64,000 bases of DNA from Onchidella celtica (GCA_963931925.1 OZ007579.1:49798119-49862118); one strand, 5' to 3'. Numbered from the stretch's first letter, positions 19,239-30,290 are shown. Notes: generated by a model not told the origin, from the letters alone. A program made the numbers and translations.

Positions 19239-21695
19239 ATGGCGGAACTCCAACAACTAATGAAGTTGCGTAAGGAACTTGGCCTGGAGGGAGAAGAGCT
19301 ACGCGGCTGGATTAAAGAACAGCATGCAGAAATGCGCGATGAGCGTGCTAAGGATAGAGAGCGAGAAAAAGAGGCTCAGGTAAAGGAGTTAGAAGCTCAG
19401 CAACAGGAGAGACAGGCTAAGGAAAGGGAGCAGGAGATAAGGTTAAAGGAGATAGAGGCGCAAGTAAAGATTGCGGAGTTAGAACTCAAGAAGAATACGC
19501 CAGCGGAAACGGCTGAGCGGCAGGTATACAATAAAGGTGGCGTTAGGATTAAGCTCCCTACGTTCGACGACCGGAAGGACGACATAGACGCCTTCCTTTA
19601 CAGGTTCGAACTGAACGCACAGTTGCAATGGGGGGAAAATAAGGAACTATGGGCCACGTACCTGGCGTCTCTATTGCAGGGGCGAGCGTTAACCTACTTT
19701 AAAGAGCTACAGCGCGAAGACGTGCAAGATTACGATAAGCTGAAGGCTTTGCTGCTTCGCCGATTTGCGCGTACCGAGGAATATTTCCGGGAGCAGTTTA
19801 GGCGAGCACGTGCAGATACCAGGGAGGACTTTGCTGCCTTCGTCGCGAGACTAACGGAGTATTTCGCGAACTGGGTAGACTTGGCGCATGTGGGCGCGGA
19901 TTTTGCTAAACTGAAAGACTTAATGATCCGTGACCAGCTGTACGCGTCGTGCCACAAAGATCTGGTGGCTTTCCTGAAAGAGAACGAACCCGCGACGGTG
20001 CAGGAGGCGTCTAAGTTGGCGGAAGCATACCGTACGGCACATCCGTCCAAACCAGTCGCCAGGGCGTACGTCCAAGATGCTGGGTACGTCGCCGTTGTCG
20101 AAGGGTCGCCGGCAGGACTTAGGGACAGGTCGCGTCAGCGTGGTGCCTATAGCGGGCAAGCCCAGGGGCAGCGTAGGGGCTATCACCAATCATCGGCATA
20201 TGGATCAGATAAGTTTGACCGAGCAGGAGGGCTAGGTCGCGGTAATGGCCGGGGGCGATTTGTGACCTTTTCCGATGACCGACGGCATAGGGACTCTAGT
20301 TCCGGTCGCGATGGGTCACTGGGACCCAGGCCTACTGCAGCACAGGGAGCGGAGTGTTGGACTTGCGGACGCGTGGGTCACTTTTCACGCGAGTGTAGGG
20401 CCGCGAAGTGTTGGAACTGCGGTAGAGCAGATCACATCAGTGTGAATTGCCCTGCAGGTAGGATAGCGGCGAACGCGGACAGTAGCTCCAGTCCATGTTC
20501 CCCAAATAAATTTCATCATGCGGCTGCGTGCGTTACATCGGACAACGGAGGCGGACAGTATTCTAAGTGGCCCAGTTGTGAGAAGTTATTATCTTCCGGT
20601 GTTTTACCTTGTGGGAGAAAGATCCCCGTTATAAATTCATGTCATACAGGAGGTGGTCTTAGGGTTTATCTGGGGTTTGTTGGGGACGAACCGTTCTCGG
20701 TTTTACGAGATACAGGATCTACCGTTGTGGGAGTGCATAGAGACTGCATTCGGGATTCACAGCTTACAGGTGAGACTGTCCCGTGCATCCAATTTTCGGG
20801 GGCCATTGAGAAATTGCCCATGGCAAGAATAGTGATAGATACACCTTTCCTTAGCGGGGAAGTCGAAGCAGTCGTTGGTTGTTTTCCAGGCGCCCAGCTC
20901 ATCATTGGGAATGTATCACGGGTAGTTTCCCCTTCCGATGAGAACGTGCAAGCATGGTCGCAATCAAAAGGTACTGACTTTTGCGCCGCGGTCGAAACAC
21001 GTCGACGGGTAGCTGATAAAGATAAGATTAGACCTTTGGCTACGCCGGCGGTCGGCCTAGATATCGCGCCGGGGCGCTTGGCGAGATTGCAGGGGGAGGA
21101 TCCATCATTGGACCCATGTTTTGGGGAAGCGCGAACCGAGAAAACAAGGAAATATAAAAACGGGTCATCTTCTTTTTTTGTCCAGGGGGGCATTCTGTTC
21201 CGTATGTACGTCACAGTGGCTTCCGTTCAAAAGCAGGTCGTCGTGCCACGGTCGTTAATTGCTACAGTATTGCGTCTGGCCCATGATGTTCCATTAGCTG
21301 GTCATATGGGAAGTGTTAGAACCAAGCAGAGAGTTCTGAAAGATTTTTATTGGCCGTCAGTATACAGAGATGTACGTTTATATTGTAAGACGTGCAGTGC
21401 GTGCCAAAAGACGACGCATAAGGGTCGTATACCCCAGGCTCCTCTTCAAAAGATCCCCACGGTTTCGGAACCGTTTAAAAAGGTTTCGATAGACCTTGTT
21501 GATTTAAGAGAAAGATTATCTTCAGCGCGCACTATAGCAGAAGAAGCGTCTAGTATCGCTTCAGCAAGAGCAAAGAACTATAAAGATAGAGGGTCCAAAC
21601 TGAGAATTTTTAAGCCAGGAGACAAGGTCCTATTGTTGTTACCTACGGACCATAATAAGTTATTGATGACATGGAGCGAGTTGTTTCAAAGGTAG
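19239..21695 (+). CDS. Gag-protease-integrase (core deleted) of the Gmr1-like element
   Basis: 818 residues from ATG (gaaATGGCG). Residues 1-95 form a highly charged Glu/Lys/Arg-rich probable coiled coil. A Gag capsid-like region follows (about 100-280; LPTFDDRKDDIDAFLYRFE, YLASLLQGRALTYFKEL). Two CCHC zinc knuckles begin at C373 and C391. The protease active site DTGST begins at D491. The integrase N-terminal HHCC zinc motif is H682, H689, C719, C722. The first catalytic Asp of integrase is seen (VSID, D752), but the next residues already resemble the integrase C-terminal region (AKNYKDRGSK, FKPGDKVLLL), so most of the DDE core, including the other two acidic residues, is gone without loss of frame. 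The ORF ends by frameshift inside the GPY/F module. Confidence 0.85.
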   Translation: MAELQQLMKLRKELGLEGEELRGWIKEQHAEMRDERAKDREREKEAQVKELEAQQQERQAKEREQEIRLKEIEAQVKIAELELKKNTPAETAERQVYNKGGVRIKLPTFDDRKDDIDAFLYRFELNAQLQWGENKELWATYLASLLQGRALTYFKELQREDVQDYDKLKALLLRRFARTEEYFREQFRRARADTREDFAAFVARLTEYFANWVDLAHVGADFAKLKDLMIRDQLYASCHKDLVAFLKENEPATVQEASKLAEAYRTAHPSKPVARAYVQDAGYVAVVEGSPAGLRDRSRQRGAYSGQAQGQRRGYHQSSAYGSDKFDRAGGLGRGNGRGRFVTFSDDRRHRDSSSGRDGSLGPRPTAAQGAECWTCGRVGHFSRECRAAKCWNCGRADHISVNCPAGRIAANADSSSSPCSPNKFHHAAACVTSDNGGGQYSKWPSCEKLLSSGVLPCGRKIPVINSCHTGGGLRVYLGFVGDEPFSVLRDTGSTVVGVHRDCIRDSQLTGETVPCIQFSGAIEKLPMARIVIDTPFLSGEVEAVVGCFPGAQLIIGNVSRVVSPSDENVQAWSQSKGTDFCAAVETRRRVADKDKIRPLATPAVGLDIAPGRLARLQGEDPSLDPCFGEARTEKTRKYKNGSSSFFVQGGILFRMYVTVASVQKQVVVPRSLIATVLRLAHDVPLAGHMGSVRTKQRVLKDFYWPSVYRDVRLYCKTCSACQKTTHKGRIPQAPLQKIPTVSEPFKKVSIDLVDLRERLSSARTIAEEASSIASARAKNYKDRGSKLRIFKPGDKVLLLLPTDHNKLLMTWSELFQR

Positions 21696-23317
21696 ACTAC
21701 GCTATCCACATTGATGGAGCGAGTAAGGTTTTCCATGTTAATATGTTACAGAGATTTTATGAGAGATCACAGTATCTGTGTGCACAGACAAGACCAGAGG
21801 AGAATGTCTTCTCTATTGCTTGTACGGGGGTCGTAGACCAGTTGGACTGTGACGTAAGCGACACCGAGGCGCAGGAAGAGTTACAAATTCAATTGCCGGA
21901 GTTAACTGCGACACAAGGTTACAGGGACGTAAAAATTAACCCTGACCTTACGAGTTCAAGGAGTAGGGAACTTGAGACCCTGTTAGCGTCATTTCCGGAT
22001 GTTGTTACGGATTTGCCGGGTCGCACTACGGTGATCCAGCACCAAATAAAGTTGACTTCGGATAAGCCAGTATTTCTTAGACCGTATCCGCTGCCTTTTT
22101 CTTCGAGAGATAGAGTCATAAAGGAAGTTGAGTCAATGCTGAAGTTAGATGTGATAGAACCATCAACATCGCCGTATTCATCACCCATCGTCCTCGTGAA
22201 AAAACTTGATGGATCGGTGCGGTTCTGTGTTGATTTTCGAAGATTGAACACTATTACGGTAGGCGATAGGGAGCCTATTCCGTTTCAGGAGGAATTAATA
22301 GCTTCATTGGCCGGGTCCACGTGGTTTTCCAAGATAGATTTAACGAAAGGTTATTGGGAAATCCCGCTTACTGAGGAGTCTAAACAATGCACGGCGTTCC
22401 AAACGCCCATTGGATTATTCCAATTTAAGGTCATGCCATTTGGGTTGGTAAACGCGCCAGCGACGTTTGCACGATTAATGAGATTAGTGTTGAAGGACAT
22501 ACCTAATGTCGTGTCATTCTTTGACGATATAGCATGCCATACGTCGACATGGTCTGATCATATTCAGACACTAACAGTAATTTTTCAACGATTACGTCAT
22601 TTTGGGTTAACTGCTAAACCCGCAAAGATGGATTTGGCATGTCCAGAGATAGTATTCTTAGGACATATTGTGGGTAGAGGTGTCCAGAGACCTGAAGAAA
22701 CAAAAATTGACAAGTTAGTAGGGTTGCAAATCCCTAAAACAAAGAAACAAGTCAGAAGCTTAGTGGGAATTTTAAACTATTACAGAAAGTTCATTCCAAA
22801 TTTTTCCTCCTTGTCATCTTCTCTTACTGACCTTACTAAGAAGGGAAAACCCGATAAGGTCCAGTGGACGTCTGAATGTCAGACATCATTTGATAATTTG
22901 GTGACAGCATTATCATCGTCACCCATTCTGATATTACCCGATTTTCGATCTAATTTTATCCTCAGAACGGATGCGTCAGACTCTGGTGTCGGCGCTTGTC
23001 TTCTACAGGAGAAGAACGAATGTCTCCATCCTGTATGTTATGTCAGTAGGAAGTTATTGCAGAGAGAAAGAAAGTATTCTGTGATAGAGCGTGAGTGTCT
23101 TGCCATTGTGTGGTCCGTCCAGAAATTAGGACGTTATCTCATGGGACGAGAATTTTGTATCCAGACAGACCACAAGCCACTGACATTTTTGTCGAAGAAT
23201 CGTTCGTCCAGCCCACGCTTGTCTAGATGGGCATTGGCTTTGCAGTCGTATACCTTCGTTATTCAACCAATTCCAGGAGCCAGCAATCATATCGCCGACT
23301 ACCTTAGTCGAGCCTAG
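21671..23317 (+). CDS. Reverse transcriptase-RNase H of the Gmr1-like element
   Basis: 548 residues; overlaps the preceding frame by 25 bp. The first residues (VDYAIHIDGASKVFHVNML) are the end of the integrase GPY/F module, so both frames were once one polyprotein and have been separated by a small indel near 21680; the nominal start is probably not a real initiation site. RT motifs: LVKKLDGSVRFCVDFR, FSKIDLTKGYW, FGLVNAPATF and FFDD with the catalytic pair D285-D286. RNase H: ILRTDASDSGVGACL, ERECLAIVW, IQTDHKPL, and at the end HIADYLSRA. No integrase follows, which fixes the PR-IN-RT-RH order. RT and RNase H look intact. Confidence 0.87.
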   Translation: MERVVSKVDYAIHIDGASKVFHVNMLQRFYERSQYLCAQTRPEENVFSIACTGVVDQLDCDVSDTEAQEELQIQLPELTATQGYRDVKINPDLTSSRSRELETLLASFPDVVTDLPGRTTVIQHQIKLTSDKPVFLRPYPLPFSSRDRVIKEVESMLKLDVIEPSTSPYSSPIVLVKKLDGSVRFCVDFRRLNTITVGDREPIPFQEELIASLAGSTWFSKIDLTKGYWEIPLTEESKQCTAFQTPIGLFQFKVMPFGLVNAPATFARLMRLVLKDIPNVVSFFDDIACHTSTWSDHIQTLTVIFQRLRHFGLTAKPAKMDLACPEIVFLGHIVGRGVQRPEETKIDKLVGLQIPKTKKQVRSLVGILNYYRKFIPNFSSLSSSLTDLTKKGKPDKVQWTSECQTSFDNLVTALSSSPILILPDFRSNFILRTDASDSGVGACLLQEKNECLHPVCYVSRKLLQRERKYSVIERECLAIVWSVQKLGRYLMGREFCIQTDHKPLTFLSKNRSSSPRLSRWALALQSYTFVIQPIPGASNHIADYLSRA

Positions 23318-23658
23318 GGGAAGATTTCAGGAGCTTATACATCGGAGGACAGGAACATTGACAGGATCTGTGTGAATGAGTCGACTTTAAAATATTGACA
23401 TTATAAATATGATATGAAGAATGGTTGATAGGTTGATTGGCTTTTGATTCTGTATTAGATATTGTGTTTAGTTAGCTATTCATGATGTGACACATATATG
23501 CATATTGCAGGCCATATTGATCCCCATATTTTCCCCTGATTTCGGTAATTTATATACTAGGGGAACTGCTAGGTCATTTCTTTAGTGTAGGTATTGCTCA
23601 CGCTCAATCGTTGACAGTCATCCTGATGCGATTTGAAATTAATTGCATTAATTTTTTT

Positions 23659-23672
23659 GGGGTGGGGGATGA
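23659..23672 (+). promoter_or_regulatory. Polypurine tract
   Basis: ggggtgggggatga directly precedes the 3' LTR; the expected plus-strand primer of an LTR retrotransposon. Confidence 0.8.
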
Positions 23673-24871
23673 TGTCACGAGTGGAGTGAGTGCAATTAAG
23701 AGGATTGCTACAGAGCGGGTGTAGAGTAAGAAGGGCTCACAGTAGACAGCAAGTTAAGCGTGCTGTTGTGAGTAGTGGGGGGGGGGTCTGAATGAGGCGA
23801 AAGCGCTGTATTACTATCACTGCAAGTTAGAAGGTCCTACGGAACGGACCTGTGGATAAGAGCCCATCGGGCGGACATAAGGGAAGCAGTCGAGAAGAAT
23901 AGTGAGAGAGTCTTTCCAGTAATGACTGGTATGTAGAACGTTGATTGATTATTATGATTGATGTATTATATTATATTCGTCTATTACCATGATGTAAATA
24001 AGTATATGTGAGGAATGTGGAAGTCCTTGATATTGGATATAGCAATGTGCGCCATGAGCGATAGATGAAAGTGAGTTCATGGATTTGTAGCGCGAGTGAG
24101 TAGTGTGTACTCCGATGGAGGTGTGTTACCGTAAGATGTGTGGTGAGTGAAAGGTGAACTAGTGTGTGTACGCTTCATGGATTGTAAGGAGAGGTGGAGT
24201 GAATAGAAATGGTAGGGTATTATACCAATGTAATGTTATTCTTGTAAGTGTCGAGGACGGGCCGCAGAGCCACCTCGATGAGCACAGGGGATAGGCCGCA
24301 TAGGGCCGGAGGCCACACATAGGCCAGAAGTGAGGCTGTCAGTGCAGGACAGTAGAGGCACATAAAGTCGTGGCAGTCAGGCCACGGACAGGTACGTAGA
24401 TATGAGCGTGAATGTGATAATGCACTATTGCCATGTTGAGGGGAGAATGTACTATTGAAATGATAATGTCTATTGAAATGATAATGTCTATTGAAATGAA
24501 AATGTGTTATTGCCCTGCTGAGGTGCTAGGGGAGTGCTAAGGTGTATGACAATAGGAAGGTGATATTGAGAGACTGCGGTGCCAGTAAATTATTAATGTG
24601 CTATTAAGACCCTGAGGGGAGAGGCTGAGGCCGAAGTGCCTTTAGGAGTAACTACCGGATTGTGGATCCGAGGGAGAGTGTGTGTGAGAATAAGGCCGTT
24701 GTACGGCAGTTGATTTCAATAATATAATGTATGTAATTGCGCTATTATCTGTATAATTATGTTTAATAAATGTGTGAGTCTGATGGATTGTTCTGTTAAG
24801 TGTTAACTTGTTTGTTCGTGATTGTTGTCCTGTCATAACTTATTACATCTCCCAGTCTGGGATTTGTGACA
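23673..24871 (+). repeat. 3' LTR of the Gmr1-like element
   Basis: 1199 bp, TGTCACGAGTGG...GGATTTGTGACA, with complete ends. Near-identical to the 5' LTR, which implies a recent insertion. Confidence 0.92.
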
Positions 24872-24872
24872 A

Positions 24873-24938
24873 TGATTACCTCTCTATATATTGCCTGTGA
24901 ATTTCTGGCATGGGGTTGTTCTTGGGACATGCCGCGAG
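24873..24938. repeat. 66-bp target duplication, right copy
   Basis: Repeats 17027-17092 directly after the 3' LTR; the host I-type LINE then continues with atctaaaataatac exactly as in copy A (9663 onward). Confidence 0.85.
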
Positions 24939-27235
24939 ATCTAAAATAATACTGGTTTTATGTGTTAGCTATGGTGGGATGGCAGGAAATGAGTCATTTT
25001 CTACCTCACATGGTCGGATTTCGGCCTTTGCCACCAAAACGAAACGAAAGGCAAAAATGAGAGGTGACACCTTGAAAATATTCAAAATTTTGAATGTATG
25101 TTTAATTGAAAACTACATTGTAAGCTGAATTGTCTGGATGAAAAGACAATTTTAATCCCTACTGAAGAGAGAGATTGTCTCTTCTATCGGACAGGGACGT
25201 TTCATTTTGCTCCACATACAGACTTTCGACTGGAGAGGTGCGGAAAGCACTCAGAGCAAGATGTAGCCCTCGGCATTGCACAGGGTCTAGCGTTTTCAGG
25301 TATAACGGTTTAGCTGATCCATAGACCGTAGTCTAGTTTGGATCTGATCAAGGAGCTATAGAGATGTAGAATGGAGACTCGATCCGCACTCCAATGAGTT
25401 CCTCGGGAAGTCTTTACGATATTAAGAGCTTTTGACAAGAGAGTTTATGCTATTTCGTATGAGGGATAAAAGTTAAATTTTTGTCGAATATATGTCTTAG
25501 AAATTTGGCCTCGCCCTTCACAGGGATTTGGTTAATTCTTGTGAAGGAAGTGGTCCGAATCTCTGTGAAATTTCCTTTTATTATTCAAGTGAACGGCGAC
25601 GGTTTTCTGTGAGGAAAACTCAAAGCCTTTTGAATCTGCCCACCTCTGGACGGTGTTGAGATGCAGTTTCCGCTCTTCTTCCACCTAACCAAGGGCCCCT
25701 GTAGCAGATGAGAAAGGAGCAGTCAAAAAAGCATTTTAGTAATTGAATTAATTTTAATATTAAATAGGGTGGGAGATAAAATAGAGCCCTGGGGTACTCC
25801 CTGTTCTTGATCAAATGGATCAGAGAGGGTGGAGTTCACCTTCACCTAGAAGGAACTAATATTAAGGAAATTAAGGAGAAAGACATGCAGGTTGCCTCAT
25901 AGTCCAATTCCGCTTCATCAGCTTGCAAATACAGCTATTGAGAGCTATGGGGCGGTACTTTTTTGTGCTCCGAATGTTATTCTTTGCCTGGTTTTGGGAT
26001 GGGAACAATGTTAGCCTTCCTCCGGACGTCCAGGTTTTTTTGAATATGTTTAGTAGACTGATGTGGTGGAGGGGGGGAGGGGGGGTAAATGTTTTAGAAT
26101 GTTGTTATGTATCTGATCGGGGCCAGGTGCTGTGTGACTGACTTCGCTCAGACTGGATATCAGTTCTCCAGTTGTATAAGTTTCACTGTAGGAAAGAGAA
26201 TCTAAGGTTGAGAAATTAAGAGGCATTTTGTCATCTTTGATTTTGAAATTTTGGAAGGGGGCCGGTTTAGCCGCAAACGATGAAGCTAATATGTTTGCGG
26301 CATCATTTTCCCCTTCCGTGAGAGAGCTGTCTTGCTTTTTCAGCTGTCCGATATCAGAGTTGGTAGCACAGCCTTTAATTTTTTTTATCGTTTTCCAAAT
26401 GTTCTTAAGTGAGGTGCGTCTATTGATCTGGGATATAAAATTTCTCCACCAGTTCCTCTTGCTTTCCTTGATCATCCTACGGGCTTTGGTCATGCTCTGG
26501 GAATTTGGCTTGCCTTTTAATTCTCGGAAGGTTTTTTCACGGGCCTCAGTGACCAGCTTGCAGTCTTCCGTGAACCACGGTTTGTCTCGATATTGAACCG
26601 CAGAGGTCCTGGAGAAACTCCTGGAACTGCGCTAATGCGTCCATTTTGTTGGGAGTACTTGGCCGCCTGCATTTTACGTCAAACTCTGTCCAATCGGCTC
26701 CGTCAAAGTTCCACCGGGTCGGCTGGACTGCTGGCTAAAGTTGGTTGGGGGTGAGACGGATCGGGATGTGGATCCATGAAGGTTGTTCGGGACAAACTAC
26801 GAGCAATCTAAGGAGAGTGTCGGATGGATGAATGTGAGGTCTATTTTGGTTAGGCTGCTTGTAGATTGATGACTATAAGTTGGGGGTTTGTCATTTAGAA
26901 GTAAAATGTTTGTCTCCGAAAGGAGCTTCTCCGCAACCTTACCTCGGGAGTTGGCCATGGTGCTGCCCCAGACGGGGCTGTGTGTGTTCAAGTCTCCCAT
27001 AATAATATATGGGGAAGGAGGTCGTTGGATGAGATTTGTAAGGTCAGTTTTAGAGAAAGGAATAGACGGTGGGAGGTATATAGAGTATAGAGTGAAGGGT
27101 TTACTAACTGTGAGCCTTACAACTACAGCTTGGAGGTTGGTAGTTGTCAACAAGTGGATTTACCACTTTACTAAAGTATATGGTTCGACTGCAGTGAGAG
27201 GGACTAAATCACACTCGCAAACACACACAAGCAAG
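24939..27235 (-). pseudogene. I-type LINE ORF2: RT and endonuclease parts
   Basis: Minus-strand continuation of the RNase H copy at 16134-17092. It contains in reading order: endonuclease (27153-26797: LYSIYLPPSIPFSKTDLTN, YIIMGDLNTHSPVWGS), linker (26493-26050: IKESKRNWWRNFISQIN, LSEVSHTAPGPDQIHN) and, around 25740-25815, the RT motif GVPQGSILSPTLFNI in another frame. Many frameshifts and stops make it a dead copy. The A/B duplication boundary at 24986 falls inside this element without disrupting it, showing that B and its right flank are the original arrangement. Confidence 0.78.
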
Positions 27236-28645
27236 ATACTAATTTCAACGAGAGTAGTAACACTATGGGTCAGGCCTGCAGGGCCGCAACAATTTATTCT
27301 AGGATTAAAAAGAAATATAAAAACAAGTTATAGGTTTGTGAAATCTAGAGCAATTGCAAATCATGAATATGATAGAATTATAGATTTAAATCCAACTGCT
27401 TACACGGATAAATCCCTGCTGCTGTTAATAATTCCCATCCACGTAGTTTAAGTGGATAACTGTTACAAGATCAATTCATCAGTAAGTTACAGATCTCACT
27501 GTCTAAGGACCTAAACTCTATGGTAATTATGGCAATACAATCTCAATATGAAGTAGATATCTAGATCTAAAGGGCCTGGCACTTAACTAGTTCCAAAAAG
27601 ACACAATGCAATTCTAACAATTACTAAACTCTCCAAATAGATACACGTAAATTCCATTCACACAAACTTCACTCCAAACGTTCTATTATGGAAAATAATT
27701 CGTCCCAGGTGGCAGCTCTTGAAAGCACACGTCCTGTAACCCAGGTAGAACTCCTGGTGGACACATCTAGATCTAGTTGGTAATCACAATCAACTAAGGA
27801 ACGTATCATTGCTCCCAGTCAGTGCAATGACCCAAATAAATCCAATACAGGCATGAACAAGTTGTACTGGGACATGAGCTATCTTTCTCTTGCTTAGCTC
27901 CTTCGTCAAGTACAGTTTGAAGCATTGTTTGTCTACGAACGTTTCTGCTCTAGTGGAAAAGATCTAAAAGCACTGAAACACCTCACGATTAGGTTGCAAC
28001 CATCGTATGTGTCTAAATAGTACTGATTTGAGGTCTTTATTTTAGGAGGTTCGCTGCCCTTGGCATTTACACCTCACTTTACTTGTTTTATTATTTCTTG
28101 TTCTGGCGGGGGGGGGGGGGGGGGAGATGATATGGATAAATGTTTAATCTATTAATTTCAATTTTGCCCGGGCAGCGGCCTTTCGGCCTGCTCTTTACGA
28201 TTTCCAACTGCCAAGGTGTCTAAATAGTACTCCATCCGACGAGCTCTTTTATTTGGGGTCATTGCTTCAGCTAAATTCTTACGCTGCCTCATTACTCATT
28301 GACCTGATTGGTCAGTTTATCTCCACTCTGCAACACGGCAACCAAGGCCAAGTAGGTTTCCAGAAATAGCCTTTAAATAAAATTAAATCTGCCAATTTCA
28401 TTGGTCAGATACTGCAGACGGCAGCTCTAACCCCCAATGCTCCAGACTAGGTCAACTGGCTAGACGTGACGCGTCTATCAACAACAACACCCGTGGAGGT
28501 TCCCTTTCCAAAACTTTGGTTCACGAGGTCAGCTGAGTACGCGACGTCTCAACGAAACAAACAACTTTCTTGACCCACAACTATATTTTGGGGACTAACT
28601 TAGATTATGACAGTAGTTAATTGGACAGGTGTGTGGATAATTTTC
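27236..28645. mobile_element. Unidentified insertion within the I-type LINE
   Basis: The endonuclease domain of the LINE stops being readable at about 28645 (after QKNFHL on the minus strand) and resumes at about 27235, so roughly 1.4 kb have been inserted. The insert has a G-run at 28109-28124 and no long frame. No clear terminal repeats were seen, and the exact ends are uncertain. Part of it (28173-28212) recurs at 56265-56304. Confidence 0.45.
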
Positions 28646-28860
28646 TTTTTTATTGAGATGGAAGTTCTTCTGTTTGTGCCCGTTGGTACCTCTGGCATAG
28701 CATTGGTAGGCTGCGTTGTTTCTGCTGGGTATTGGTCGTAATTTTGTTTTATTTCGGGCAGACTGCAGCTGGCTGGTGTATAGACATCAGCTGCTGCAGT
28801 TCTGCTACATTTGCCTTAAGGCCTCTTCAGTTCCATTGCATTAGTGTAATATTTTTGCTA
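28646..28860 (-). pseudogene. I-type LINE ORF2: endonuclease N-terminus
   Basis: The minus strand reads ITLMQWN followed by RGLKANVAELQQLM after one stop, the usual start of the I/Jockey-type endonuclease (MQWNCRGL pattern), then HQPAAVC. A stop replaces the expected Cys, and frame changes follow. It connects to 27235 across the insertion. Confidence 0.65.
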
Positions 28861-28865
28861 GTCAG

Positions 28866-30290
28866 TTAGATTTTCTTGGTGTTATTTGTGGGTTTCACCC
28901 CGACCCTTAGGTCGTTAAATATTTCCGTGGGGAGTTCTGGGGTGGGGGGGGAGATGGGGCAGTCTTTGGAGACGGAAAGGTGTGGGTCGGAGGGGGAGGG
29001 ATCTTTGAAGGGAGAGAGGAATCGGGGAGGACTGGGGAGTCTGGAATGGTTGTGGGTGGGAATGGGGGTCTTTGGAGGGGGAGGTGTACGTTTGGACGAA
29101 GGGGTCGAAAGCAAGGATGCATCCTCGTCCTCCAGATTTGCTAGGGTCCAAACTTCTACGAACTTCCTGTTACTGAGAAACAATTAGTAAGTTTTGTCTT
29201 ATTGTTTCTGTTGGATTCATTCTTTATTTCGTTCGTTTTCGTCTTCGTCACTGCAGCTTTTGACAGTGGAATTTGCTGTTGTGTCGCGTCTACTGCTGAA
29301 CGATTGTGTTCTGGTGGACTTTTTTGTTGCCGAGATTTTCTAAGGTGAAGATCTCAAGGCAGTAGAAAATATCACTGATAGTGCTGTTTTCGGTTGCATG
29401 GCAATGACTGTGTTTCTCGCCTGCGTAAAAGTACCTCTGTTTTAACGCTTGTACGCTTGAATGGCTGTCTCCTCCAGGAATTTCGGGAAGCTCTTGTCAA
29501 AGGCCGTATGGTTGTCTGGACAATTTGGACATTTCGGCTTGGCTGTGCAAGCCGTGTCCTCTGTATGTTCTTTGCTGCCGATATGGGTACAAAATGCCAC
29601 CTAGACGTTGGTGCGAGGCTTTATTGTATCAAACATCAGGATGATAGAGTTGGTTTCAATCAGCTGTTCTCCTAGATGGATTTTAATACGCCGGGCTTTC
29701 GAGACTCCTTCGACGTTGTCTGCAATGTCTGCATCACTTTCTCCGTCCACTTTACGGGTGAGAATGACGCCACCTGAACTGTTCAGTATTCTGTTTGGCT
29801 GAACATTGGCTGGCACACTGATGAACGATGTCAAATCAAGCAGGTTGAATGGGTGTTGTTTCTTGTTGCATTCCACCAGCATTTAGCCAGGTTTCATTTG
29901 ATTAACCGATTTCGATTCTTTGCCGATGTTTTGCAGAGTTTTATGAATAACCAAGACGCTCAACTTTCTAAGCTTTATGTCATGGTCTTTGCTAGTGATC
30001 AAAGGTGACCAGGCCAATGGGACTGGTCTATTGCGCGCGCCGGAGGATCCATCTGCCCCTCTTGCCTTCGTCTTTTCAAGTCGGGACTTCGGGAAAGGTC
30101 GGAAGATGAGACAATTTCATCAATGGGGCTCCCCACCCTCCACCGGGTCCAACAAGAAGACAGACTATGCCCAGATATCCATAGTTCTTTTGGCAGGTCT
30201 AATCCAGACACACTTCTCACAGGTGTTCATCCTGCAAGGATTGGACCGGCTGTCGAATTGCAAAAGAATTCGGGCCTAACCTATTGAGTG
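28866..30290 (-). pseudogene. I-type LINE ORF1 (nucleic-acid-binding Gag-like)
   Basis: Minus-strand pieces at 30220-29999, 29882-29601 and 29183-28866. The middle piece (LVECNKKQHPFNLLDL, SFISVPANVQPNRILNSS, GVILTRKVDGES) resembles the RNA-binding domain of LINE ORF1 proteins. At 29600-29480 another frame gives CPNCPDNHTAFDKSFPKF, a zinc-knuckle end. The last piece is Pro/Ser-rich and ends shortly before the endonuclease. Several stops and shifts make it non-functional. Its position upstream of ORF2 and same strand show it belongs to the same element. Confidence 0.65.

Larger units (their letters stand above)
17089..24871 (+). mobile_element. Gypsy-type LTR retrotransposon, Gmr1-like order (family 1)
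   Basis: A complete two-LTR structure of about 7.8 kb: 5' LTR, PBS, 0.94-kb leader, Gag-PR-IN frame, RT-RNase H frame, polypurine tract, 3' LTR. The order of pol domains is protease, integrase, reverse transcriptase, RNase H, which is the order of Gmr1-type Ty3/Gypsy elements and not the usual Gypsy order. It cannot be autonomous now: the integrase core is missing and the frame is broken near 21680. It sits inside the I-type LINE of copy B. Confidence 0.88.

Noticed and set aside
26888-27451. 187-codon plus-strand frame
   Set aside because: It is the antisense shadow of the I-type LINE endonuclease on the minus strand.
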